NCBI RefSeq assembly: GCF_001544835.2
Contig: NZ_FCNX02000018.1
Span: forward strand, 1 to 64,000
Origin: Caballeronia fortuita
Lineage (GTDB): Bacteria; Pseudomonadota; Gammaproteobacteria; Burkholderiales; Burkholderiaceae
Direction: 5' to 3'
Length of the DNA: 64,000 nt
Shown here: positions 36,345-44,399 of the stretch, piece after piece
Position numbering within the stretch: position 1 is the stretch's first letter
Layout: each line of letters begins with the position of its first letter
Made by a program: the position numbers and the translations under genes
The notes under the pieces: model-generated
Told to the model about the DNA's origin: nothing
What the model saw: only the letters and a program-made list of their open reading frames with translations
Databases searched by the model: none

Positions 36345-38435
36345 ATGTCGTTTCAGGAAGCACGCTTGTCGATGCGCGACTGGATCGCCACCGACGGCCA
36401 CGTCTGGCTGCATCTCGCGAAGACCTTATGCGCGGCGTTCATCGCGATGATCGTTGCGATGCGTCTCGAATTGCCCCAGCCGCGCGTCGCGATGACGACC
36501 ACGTTCGTGCTGATGCAGCCGTTCTCCGGCATGGTGCTGGCGAAGAGCGTCTATCGCTTTGCGGGCACCGCGCTCGGCATGCTGGCCGCGCTCGTGCTCG
36601 GCGCCGTGTTCGTGCAGCAGCCCGAGCTCTATGCGCTCGCCCTCACGACATGGGTCGCGGCCTGCACGGCGCTCGCGGTCCGTTACCGGCAGTTCCGCTG
36701 GTATGGCTTCGTGCTCGCGGGTTATACGGCCGCGCTGATCGGCGTTCCCGCCGTCGCCGATCCGGACAGCCTGCTCATCGCGACGCTCACGCGCGGCGCG
36801 GAAGTGATGCTCGGCATCGTGTGTTCGAGCGCAATCAGCGCGCTCGTCTTTCCGCGCCATGCCAGCGCGACGCTCGCGCAGTCGCTCGATGCGCGTCAGG
36901 CGCGCTTCGCCGCATTCGCCGCCGATGTCCTGCGGGGCCGTCTCTCGCGTCTTGTGCGTGAACGTCGCTTCGCCGATTTCGTCGATGAGATCGTCGGCTT
37001 CGAAGCGACGCGCGGCTTCGCTGCATACGAGTCGCCCGCGATGCGACGAGGCAACGGCAAGCTCGCGCGGCTGAACAGCGCGTTCATGGATGCATGCGCG
37101 CGCCTGCATGCGCTCGATCAGTCGATGAAGCGCCTGCGTGGAAGCGATGCCCTTGCGCCGTTTTTCGAAGAGCTTGCGCATATCTTTGAGCGTCAGCCGT
37201 TGAACGAGCATCTCGAACGCTATAAGGCAACGCTGCCGAAGCGCCTGCGCGATGCGCAGCGCAATCTCCCGCTCACCGATCGCGCGACGGAGCTCGACTT
37301 CACGACATCGGCGGAACTGCTGTATCGATTCATCGCCGATACGATCCGCTATGTATCGATCTCGGATGAACGTCCTGCGCCGCGCTACGAAGCGAGGACC
37401 AACCGCTTCGTCATCGGCGCGACCTTCGCGCGCACGGGCATCGTCATCGGAGCGACGGCGTGGTTCTGGATCGTGACGGCGTGGCCGAGCGGCGCTTATG
37501 CGGTTATCGGCGCGACGCTTGCGTGTGCGTTGTCGTCGGCATCGGCGCGGCCTTCGAAGTTCATCGCACAGATGGCGGCGGGCGCGGCGCTCGCGGTCGT
37601 CGTCGGCTACGTGTTTCTGTGCCGCGTGTATCCGGCCATCGACGGCGCCGCGCTCTTGTGCGCGATGCTCGCGGCACCGCTCGCGGCCGGCGCGTGGCTC
37701 GCGATGCGGCCTGCGAGCGCGGGCTTCGGCATCGGCTTCTGCGTGTTCTTCTGCCTGCTCGCCGTGCCCGATAACCGTATCGTCTACGATCCGGGCCTGC
37801 TGCTCAACAACGGCCTCGCCGCGGTGATCGCGATGCTCGGTGCGGCCATTGCGTGCGCGGTGCTCGTGCCGCCGCGCACGCAATGGCTCGTCAACAAGAC
37901 GCTCGATGCGTTGCGCGCGCAGGCGGCGCTCGCGTGCGAAGGCAAGCTCGCGGGCATCGGCGAGCGCTTCCATTCGGGCACACACGATCTGATGTCGCAG
38001 TTGCGCGGCTTGCTGACGCGGCGTTCGCGCGAACATCGACATGCGCTTTCCTGGATGCTCGCCACGCTCGAAGTGGGACAGGCGGCGATCGATCTGCGGC
38101 ACGAAGCGCGCATGCTGGACCCGCAGCGCTTTCCGGACGCATTGCGCCTTGCGTGGAGCACGGCGCTCGCCCGCCTGTTGCGCGATATCGCCGTGCTGTT
38201 TCGCGCGCCGGACAGCGCGACGCTGCGGCGCGCGATCGCGTCGGTCGTCGGCTCGATCATCGTCGCGGAAGACATGCTCGCGCTCGTGTGCGCCGAGCGC
38301 GACGCAAGGCACGACATGCAGCGCGTGCTCGCGTGTCTGCACTTCATCCGCGGCGCGCTCGTCGATGCCGATGCGCCGTATCTCGAACGCATCTTTCCGC
38401 CGCATGCAAAGAAGCCTTCCGCGTCCGGCGATTAA
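36345..38435 (+). CDS. FUSC-family membrane exporter (AaeB-like)
   Basis: A protein of about 696 residues with the duplicated FUSC layout: a hydrophobic N-terminal block (about 25-170), a soluble middle region (about 180-345), a second hydrophobic block (about 355-520) and a soluble C-terminal part. The family exports aromatic carboxylic acids and related compounds. AaeB normally works with the periplasmic adaptor AaeA, but no adaptor or outer-membrane factor is encoded next to it. I start at MSFQEARLSM (36345); an earlier Met at 36297 is possible. Confidence 0.88.
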   Translation: MSFQEARLSMRDWIATDGHVWLHLAKTLCAAFIAMIVAMRLELPQPRVAMTTTFVLMQPFSGMVLAKSVYRFAGTALGMLAALVLGAVFVQQPELYALALTTWVAACTALAVRYRQFRWYGFVLAGYTAALIGVPAVADPDSLLIATLTRGAEVMLGIVCSSAISALVFPRHASATLAQSLDARQARFAAFAADVLRGRLSRLVRERRFADFVDEIVGFEATRGFAAYESPAMRRGNGKLARLNSAFMDACARLHALDQSMKRLRGSDALAPFFEELAHIFERQPLNEHLERYKATLPKRLRDAQRNLPLTDRATELDFTTSAELLYRFIADTIRYVSISDERPAPRYEARTNRFVIGATFARTGIVIGATAWFWIVTAWPSGAYAVIGATLACALSSASARPSKFIAQMAAGAALAVVVGYVFLCRVYPAIDGAALLCAMLAAPLAAGAWLAMRPASAGFGIGFCVFFCLLAVPDNRIVYDPGLLLNNGLAAVIAMLGAAIACAVLVPPRTQWLVNKTLDALRAQAALACEGKLAGIGERFHSGTHDLMSQLRGLLTRRSREHRHALSWMLATLEVGQAAIDLRHEARMLDPQRFPDALRLAWSTALARLLRDIAVLFRAPDSATLRRAIASVVGSIIVAEDMLALVCAERDARHDMQRVLACLHFIRGALVDADAPYLERIFPPHAKKPSASGD

Positions 38436-38654
38436 TCCACGGCGGCGCGCGTCTTATAGTGGACTCGCTTCATCGCCCGCGCGCTCATTTGCCGCATCTT
38501 CGTGACGAGTGCCCACGCATTCGCGTGCATCGAATTAGACAAAGCGCAACGTTGCATGGCATTGGAACAATGTCTTGCAACGTTGGACTTCGCCGGCAAT
38601 CCGCGCTACCTATAATCGCCTTCCGTTAAACGAAGCTTCAGAAGATAGACGTCG

Positions 38655-40151
38655 ATGTACGAAGACCGTATTCGCTGTACCGCGTTGCGCGGAAAGATCA
38701 CCTCGGCCGAAGATGCAGCGCGGCTCGTGCGCGACGGCATGATTGTCGGCATGAGCGGCTTTACCCGCGCCGGCGACGCGAAGGCCGTGCCGCTCGAAAT
38801 CGCGCGCCGCGCGCGTGAAGAGAACGAACCGATGCGCATCACGCTCATGACGGGCGCGTCGCTCGGACACGACACCGATCGCATCCTGACCGAAGCCGGC
38901 GTGCTCGCGCGCCGCATGCCGTTTCAGGTCGACAACACCTTGCGCCGCGCGATCAATCGCGGCGACGTGATGTTCGTCGATCAGCACTTGTCGGAGACAG
39001 TCGAACTGCTGCGCGCGAGTCGCCTGGGCAAGCTCGATATTGCGATCATCGAAGCGGCCGCGATCACCGAAACGGGCGGCATCGTGCCGACGACATCGGT
39101 CGGCAATTCCGCGAGCTTCGCAATTCTCGCCGAGCGCGTGATCGTCGAGATCAATCTGGCGCAGCCCGCCGCGCTCGAAGGATTGCACGACATCTGGATT
39201 CCCGAGCGGCGGCCCGCGCGCGAAGCGCTGCCGATCGTGCGCGCACATGACAGGATCGGCATGCCGGCCATCGAGATCGCGCCCGGCAAGATCGCGGCAA
39301 TCGTGATTACGGACAAGCCGGACAGCGCATCGACAGTGCTGCCCGCCGATCAAGACACGGCATCGATCGCCGGCCATCTCATCGAATTCTTTCAGCATGA
39401 AGTCTCGCGCGGACGCCTGCCGAAGCAGTTGCCGCCGTTGCAGGCGGGCATCGGCACGATTGCGAACGCGGTGTTGTCGGGGTTCGCCTCGTCGCCGTTC
39501 GACGCGCTCACGATCTATTCCGAAGTGCTGCAGGATTCGACCTTCGATCTGCTCGACTCCGGCAAGGCGACGTTCGCATCGGGCGCATCGATCACGCTGT
39601 CGGCGCAACGGCAGAAGAAGGTGTTCGACGACATCGAACGCTATCGCGACCGGCTCGTCCTGCGGCCGCAGGAAGTGAGCAATCATCCCGAGGTGATCCG
39701 GCGTCTCGGGCTCATTGCGATCAACACGGCGCTCGAAGCCGACATCTACGGCAACGTGAATTCGACGCATGTCGGCGGCACGCACATGATGAACGGTATC
39801 GGCGGCTCGGGCGACTTCGCGCGCAATGCGGCTTATGCGATCTTCGCGACGAAGTCGGTCGCCAAGGACGGCCGCATTTCGAGCATCGTGCCGATGGTGC
39901 CCCACTGCGATCACAACGAACACGATGTCGATATCGTCGTGACCGAACGCGGCCTCGCCAATCTGACCGGCCTCGCGCCACGCGAACGCGCAATGAGCGT
40001 GATCCAGAACTGCGCGCATCCGCTCTATCGCGATCTTTTGCGCGACTATTACCGCGATGCAGCAGCGCTCGGCGGACACACGCCGCATCGTCTGGATCAG
40101 GCGTTTTCGTTTCATACGCGCTTTGCGGCGAGCGGTTCGATGCTGCCGTGA
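38655..40151 (+). CDS. Acetyl-CoA hydrolase/CoA-transferase
   Basis: A 498-residue enzyme of the acetyl-CoA hydrolase/transferase family (Ach1, AarC, Cat1 type). The catalytic Glu290 lies in IYSEVLQD, and MTGASLG, GGIVPTTSVGNS and GGTHMMNGIGGSGDFARNA are conserved. It probably exchanges CoA between acetate and succinate or a similar acid. It stands alone behind a 220-bp intergenic stretch that may hold its promoter. Confidence 0.93.
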   Translation: MYEDRIRCTALRGKITSAEDAARLVRDGMIVGMSGFTRAGDAKAVPLEIARRAREENEPMRITLMTGASLGHDTDRILTEAGVLARRMPFQVDNTLRRAINRGDVMFVDQHLSETVELLRASRLGKLDIAIIEAAAITETGGIVPTTSVGNSASFAILAERVIVEINLAQPAALEGLHDIWIPERRPAREALPIVRAHDRIGMPAIEIAPGKIAAIVITDKPDSASTVLPADQDTASIAGHLIEFFQHEVSRGRLPKQLPPLQAGIGTIANAVLSGFASSPFDALTIYSEVLQDSTFDLLDSGKATFASGASITLSAQRQKKVFDDIERYRDRLVLRPQEVSNHPEVIRRLGLIAINTALEADIYGNVNSTHVGGTHMMNGIGGSGDFARNAAYAIFATKSVAKDGRISSIVPMVPHCDHNEHDVDIVVTERGLANLTGLAPRERAMSVIQNCAHPLYRDLLRDYYRDAAALGGHTPHRLDQAFSFHTRFAASGSMLP

Positions 40152-40273
40152 TGGAGAAACGCGCGCGCGATGCTGCGCCGCGAGAACGAATGCAGGCGAT
40201 TGCGAAGCCGCTATACGAAGATTAGGCGCACAATGGCGGGAGCCCGCATGGGCTGGCGAACGGGAGGAGCATC

Positions 40274-40630
40274 ATGACCGCCATCACCTGGGTGCTCGCC
40301 GCCGACGGCAGCCGCGCCCGGATCTTCGAAACGCAGGGATTGAAGCTGGATTTGCGGCAGGTCGAGGACATCAGGAATCCGGCTGCGCGCGCGGCGGAAA
40401 CAGCAGAACGCGATCGCGAGAAGTTCGCGCTGAGCGTTGCGGACTATCTCGAACAGAGCCGCTTGCATCAACGATTCGATCGGCTGCGACTCGCGGTCGA
40501 GCCCAGGTTTCTGGGCCTTTTGCGTTCACATTTGAGCGTCGAGACGCTCAAGCTCGTCTACGAGGAAGTCGATAGCGAAGTGTCGAATGCGAGTACGCGC
40601 GATATCGGCCGTCATCTCAACCGGCCTTGA
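40274..40630 (+). CDS. Host-attachment-family protein
   Basis: A 118-residue soluble protein of the Host_attach family (PF10116): TWVLAADGSRARIFE at the N-terminus, then FALSVADYLEQSRLHQRFDRLRLAVEPRFLGLLRSHL. The family name comes from an Agrobacterium attachment phenotype; it is related to baeRF/eRF1-like folds and its biochemical role is unclear. GGAGGA (40263-40268) fixes the start. Confidence 0.85.
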   Translation: MTAITWVLAADGSRARIFETQGLKLDLRQVEDIRNPAARAAETAERDREKFALSVADYLEQSRLHQRFDRLRLAVEPRFLGLLRSHLSVETLKLVYEEVDSEVSNASTRDIGRHLNRP

Positions 40631-40681
40631 ACCACGCTTGCGGTGCGCCGTGTTTTACCGCGAGACACGGCGCACCGTCTT

Positions 40682-42070
40682 TCACGCCGAGGGCGTGATG
40701 TTCTGATTGCTGCGGAACAGGTTATCCGGATCGTAACGCCGCTTCACTTCCGCCAGGCGTTCGTAGTTTGGACCATAGGCGGCCCTCACGCGATCGCCTT
40801 CCTCTCCCGTCAAGAAGTTCACGTAGACGCTGCCGATGGCATGCGGCGTCATCGCGTTGAACATGTCGCGCGCCCACTTCGTGCAGGTTTCGTCGTAGGC
40901 GGCGTCGCTCCATCGGCCGTGGATGTTGATCGTGTAGATCGAATCGCGATTCGCGTACGCGGTCGCATCGACGGGCACGCGGTTCGTCTGCCCGCCCATC
41001 GCGCCGATGAAGACCTCGCATTGCGGCGATGGAAGTGACTTCACCGCATTCGTCAGGATGGCGAACGTTTCGTCGTCGAGGCGCGCGAAGTTATGCGACT
41101 TCCAGTAGTTGCGTTCGCCGGGCGTGAGCAGCGGATCAAATGCCTTCTGCCATGCGACGAACGGCATCGGGCCGAGATGTTCGCCATAGGGCGTGCCGAA
41201 GCTGCGCACTGGCGCAAGCGCGCGCTCGCCGTTCTCGACTGGCCCGACATAACAGCTCGCCAGCACGACGACCGGCTTGCCGTGCGCGTCCTCGGGCAGG
41301 AACGGCAGCGGCGGCGCGAGACGCAGCACGGCCCAGACCGTGAGTTCGTCGGGGCATTGCGCGACGAACTCGCGATACTTCGGCAACACCTGATCCGCTT
41401 GTTCTAGCGGATAGACGACGAGGCCGCCGTAGATCTGCGGACCGAGTTCATGCAAGCGGTATTCGAAGAGCGTCACGACGCCGAAGTTGCCGCCGCCGCC
41501 GCGCAAGGCCCAGAAGAGATCAGGTTCGCTTTCGGCGCTCACCCGCCGCCATGTGCCGTCCGCGGTGACGATCTCGGCGGCGACGAGGTTGTCGACGGTC
41601 ACGCCGAACTTGCGGCTGATCCAGCCGAACCCGCCGCCGAGCGTGAGGCCGGCTACGCCTGTCGTCGAATTGATGCCGAGCGGCGTGGCGAGGCCGAATG
41701 CCTGTGCTTCGTGATCGAAGTTGGCGAGCAATGCCCCAGGCTCGACATACGCGCGCTTCGCTTGCGGATCGATACGCACTGACTTCAGTGCGGAGAGATC
41801 GATCATCAAGGCGTCGTCGCTGACCGCGCTGCCCGCGATATTGTGCGATCCGCCGCGAATCGATACGAGCACGCCCTGCTCGCGCGCGAACGAGAGCGCG
41901 GCGATGACATCGGCCGCGCCCGCGCAACGCACGATGAGCGCCGGGTGCCTGTCGATGGTCGCGTTCCAGACCTTGCGTGCTTCGTCGTAGTCGGCATCGG
42001 ATGGTGAGATGATCCTGCCTCTCACCGACGCTTTGAGGGTGTCGATCGCTTCGCCTGAGATGTTGCTCAT
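40682..42070 (-). CDS. FAD-dependent oxidoreductase of the berberine-bridge type
   Basis: A 462-residue enzyme with an N-terminal FAD-binding PCMH/FAD_binding_4 domain (about 35-205) and a C-terminal BBE domain ending YDPDNLFRSNQNI. The His in RGGSHNIAG (near 78) corresponds to the histidine that binds FAD covalently. The Cys used for a second covalent link in plant BBE is absent (TLGGGFG), so attachment would be single. Substrates are often sugars or alkaloid-like compounds but cannot be told here. I start at MSNISGEAI (42070); the longer frame to 42169 lacks support. Confidence 0.9.
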   Translation of the reverse strand: MSNISGEAIDTLKASVRGRIISPSDADYDEARKVWNATIDRHPALIVRCAGAADVIAALSFAREQGVLVSIRGGSHNIAGSAVSDDALMIDLSALKSVRIDPQAKRAYVEPGALLANFDHEAQAFGLATPLGINSTTGVAGLTLGGGFGWISRKFGVTVDNLVAAEIVTADGTWRRVSAESEPDLFWALRGGGGNFGVVTLFEYRLHELGPQIYGGLVVYPLEQADQVLPKYREFVAQCPDELTVWAVLRLAPPLPFLPEDAHGKPVVVLASCYVGPVENGERALAPVRSFGTPYGEHLGPMPFVAWQKAFDPLLTPGERNYWKSHNFARLDDETFAILTNAVKSLPSPQCEVFIGAMGGQTNRVPVDATAYANRDSIYTINIHGRWSDAAYDETCTKWARDMFNAMTPHAIGSVYVNFLTGEEGDRVRAAYGPNYERLAEVKRRYDPDNLFRSNQNITPSA

Positions 42071-42476
42071 TGTGAGACCTCGCTGCTGAGTAAAGCGCTG
42101 CGACGTTTCCGACCCTGCCAGTTGGTACGCGAAAGCGCAAGGAACCCGCCATCGGATCGTGCGTGGCATGTCGATCGGATGCGCATCGGAGAGATCGCGA
42201 GAACGGGGATAAGTGCGACACGCGGACGCTTCGGCCCGCCTGTTGATTTAATGCCTTGAATTACGCGATGTAAAGTGCCCGACCAGTGAAATCGTGCATG
42301 CGATCTAGCATGTATCGGACAAAGTTGCCGATGCGGGCGAGAAGCGAAGTCAGTGCTTCATGGGTTTTATCTGTATTCCTTATTTAATGATTATCTATTA
42401 AGGAAGCGGCGGCTTAAGCGCATAAAAAAACGCGCCGATAATTCGGCGCGTCGAAGCTTGCTGCAATGTGTCCGGA
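42071..42476. other. Intergenic region between FAD oxidase and lipoprotein operon
   Basis: About 400 bp. The right end carries the terminator of the lipoprotein operon (42424-42451). Nearby TTCCTTA...TAAGGAA (about 42376-42403) forms a loose inverted repeat in an AT-rich stretch. The left part presumably holds the oxidase promoter. No gene is evident. Confidence 0.45.
42424..42451 (-). terminator. Intrinsic terminator of the CsgG/DUF4810/GNA1162 operon
   Basis: Read on the minus strand, ACGCGCCGA-ATTA-TCGGCGCGT is followed by seven T residues, a textbook rho-independent terminator 25 bp after the stop of the last lipoprotein gene. Confidence 0.92.
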
Positions 42477-43148
42477 TCAATCCGTTCCGTATTTCGGCGA
42501 GCGCGGTCCATACAGCAGACCGTTCGGTCCGCCCGTTGCCAGCAGCCGCTGACTCGTAAGCCCCGCCACCGGCCATGACTTGTCGCTGCTGACATTGACG
42601 ACGTGGGTCACAGCGGCTTGCACGAGCGCGCCGATGAGACCCACGCCGACATTGACATTGGTACCGACTTCGTTGCCGTTCGCCGATGCCGAGCCGCTCC
42701 ACAGCGTGTCGCCCGAACGCAGGTCGACGAGCTTGGCTGTCGCCGCAACACGGGTCGTACTCGCGATGACCTTATACGACGAACCGTAATCGGTGATCTT
42801 CGTGTACAACGCGGCATCCGCGCCGAAGATGTCGCGCAGTTTTGCGGGCGAAACGTCCTGGATATCGTTGGCCGTCGTCAATCCATTGTGCCTGAAGGTC
42901 TCTTCCATTTCGGCAACCGGGACGACGTAGTACCCGCCCTCGGCGAGCGGCATCGTCATCTGGGACAGCATGCCGTAGGTCGCGCCGACTTCCTTCGAAT
43001 CGTTGACCGGCGGAAGCACGAGAATCGAACGCGGCTTGCTATTGCGGAACGCCGTGTAGTCCTGGCTCGGCGAGCGCGACGCACATGCCGTCAGCATCAG
43101 CAGAATCGACAGCACCGCGATAAGTTTGCGGGAGATATTGAAAGTCAT
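42477..43148 (-). CDS. DUF799 (GNA1162-family) lipoprotein
   Basis: A 223-residue outer-membrane-type lipoprotein with lipobox LTAC (Cys22). The body matches the DUF799/GNA1162 family known from Neisseria: ILVLPPVNDSKEVGATYGMLSQMTMPLAEGGYYVVP, then LRDIFGADAALYTKITDYGSSY. The fold is TolB-N/ABC-anticodon-like. It is the third gene of an operon with DUF4810 and CsgG-like lipoproteins and ends at a clear terminator. Function is unknown; a trio forming an envelope complex is a reasonable inference. Confidence 0.88.
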   Translation of the reverse strand: MTFNISRKLIAVLSILLMLTACASRSPSQDYTAFRNSKPRSILVLPPVNDSKEVGATYGMLSQMTMPLAEGGYYVVPVAEMEETFRHNGLTTANDIQDVSPAKLRDIFGADAALYTKITDYGSSYKVIASTTRVAATAKLVDLRSGDTLWSGSASANGNEVGTNVNVGVGLIGALVQAAVTHVVNVSSDKSWPVAGLTSQRLLATGGPNGLLYGPRSPKYGTD

Positions 43149-43157
43149 GGTCCGTGC

Positions 43158-43520
43158 TTACTGAAGTTTGCTCAACAGAAAATCCATATACGTGGAGGAC
43201 TCGGGAAAGCGCTCCTTCTCCTCGATCAGTTGTTGCCGCGCCTCGGCGCCCTTTCCGACGCTCGCGTACAACATGCCCAGGTGAGCGCGGAAGCCGGGAG
43301 GCAGCGTTTTGTCGCTCGCAAAGACTTTCTCGCGCGCCGCTTCGAGCGCCGCGATCTGCTCGGACGGGCTCTTCTGCCCTTTGAAGTATTCGTAGACTTG
43401 CGGCTGATAGCCGTCCCATCGATAAAGCGACGTGGTCTGCGTCGCGCACCCCGTCAGCAGCGCGCACGCCACCGTGACCGGCAGCACGAGGCCGGTCAGT
43501 GTTTGAATCTTTTTGATCAT
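43158..43520 (-). CDS. DUF4810-family lipoprotein
   Basis: A 120-residue lipoprotein with lipobox LLTGC (Cys25) and the DUF4810 features SLYRWDGYQPQVYEYFKGQ and a short helical TPR-like part (PPGFRAHLGMLYASVGKGAEARQQLIEEKERFPES). It is the middle gene of the CsgG/DUF4810/DUF799 trio; gaps to its neighbours are 9 and 25 bp. I start at MIKKIQ, just ahead of the signal peptide. Confidence 0.88.
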   Translation of the reverse strand: MIKKIQTLTGLVLPVTVACALLTGCATQTTSLYRWDGYQPQVYEYFKGQKSPSEQIAALEAAREKVFASDKTLPPGFRAHLGMLYASVGKGAEARQQLIEEKERFPESSTYMDFLLSKLQ

Positions 43521-43545
43521 GCCGTTCGAATGAAAACGAGTGAAA

Positions 43546-44223
43546 TTACTTTGCGGCTTGCAGCGCACCCGCGTCGACCTGTTCGGCCAGACGATTGACC
43601 GCTTCGGCGATCGCCAGATCCAGAACTTTGCCGTTGAGCGTGGAGTCGTAACTCGAGGTCCCGCCAAAGCCGATCACCTCACGGCTCGACAGGCTGAATT
43701 CGCCCGCACCCTGGCTCGACGTGACGACCTCGGAGGTAGTCGTATCGACGATATTCAGACTGACCTTCGCGTAGGCCACCTGAGTCTTCCCGCGCCCGAG
43801 AATGCCGAACAGTTCGTGATCGCCAACGTCCTTACGCCCGAACTCCGTGACGTCGCCGGTAATGACGTAGTTCGCCCCCCGGATCGACTGTGCCTTATTC
43901 GCGAAGCCCGACTCTTGTTTGATCTCGCCGAGATTGTCGCGGTCCAGCACGGAGAAGCGACGGCTCTGCTGCAGCGCGGTCGCGAGAATGGTTTTCGCCT
44001 GACTGCCGAGGCGATCGACACCGTCGGAGAACACGCCGCGCATGTAGCTCGAGCGGTTATCGAATTTGCCGATGGAAACCGCCACTGGCTTGCCTGCAAA
44101 CGGTTTTTGGGCGCTGGCGACGGCAGGCACCGCCAATGCGCGTGAAGATTCAGTCGCGCATCCGCCGAGCACGGCGAACGCCGACGCGACGACGATCGCC
44201 GCGCATCCTTTGGATAGGTTCAT
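43546..44223 (-). CDS. CsgG/HfaB-family lipoprotein
   Basis: A 225-residue lipoprotein with lipobox LGGC (Cys22 from MNLSKG) and a CsgG-like domain: VAVSIGKFDNRSSY, ILATALQQSRRFSVLDRDNLGEIKQE, YVITGDVTEFGRK, and YAKVSLNIVDTTTSEVV. CsgG is the curli secretion channel, but here no curli genes are present. It is shorter than E. coli CsgG (277 residues), so pore formation is doubtful. It is the first gene of the three-gene lipoprotein operon. Confidence 0.88.
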   Translation of the reverse strand: MNLSKGCAAIVVASAFAVLGGCATESSRALAVPAVASAQKPFAGKPVAVSIGKFDNRSSYMRGVFSDGVDRLGSQAKTILATALQQSRRFSVLDRDNLGEIKQESGFANKAQSIRGANYVITGDVTEFGRKDVGDHELFGILGRGKTQVAYAKVSLNIVDTTTSEVVTSSQGAGEFSLSSREVIGFGGTSSYDSTLNGKVLDLAIAEAVNRLAEQVDAGALQAAK

Positions 44224-44399
44224 TAATTGCCTCAAGTACGTCGAGTAACGAAACCATCTGCCCACAATCAGATGATTTCAAAAAGCCGACGATTATTTGG
44301 CAATTTCCGGGTTTCGAAAAGAAAGATAATTCCTAAAAGTTATGCGGCGATGGGCGAACGGTATCGTCCGCGCCATCGCAAAAAATGCGGAACCAGCCT

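Noticed and set aside
36426..38405. A 659-codon minus-strand frame opposite the FUSC gene.
   Set aside because: The plus-strand product has clear membrane blocks and family match; the minus product is an Arg/Glu/His-rich shadow.
40682..42070. Possible bicovalent FAD attachment in the BBE-type oxidase.
   Set aside because: The His is present, but the second-site Cys position is occupied by a GGGFG segment without cysteine.
42376..42403. Loose TTCCTTA/TAAGGAA inverted repeat considered as an operator.
   Set aside because: Only 7-bp arms with a long AT-rich spacer between two convergent-type ends; no linked regulator.
44347..44379. GCGATGG/CCATCGC inverted repeat after the glutamate dehydrogenase gene, considered as a terminator.
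   Set aside because: On the minus strand the T-run precedes rather than follows the stem, and the loop is 19 bases; support is too weak.
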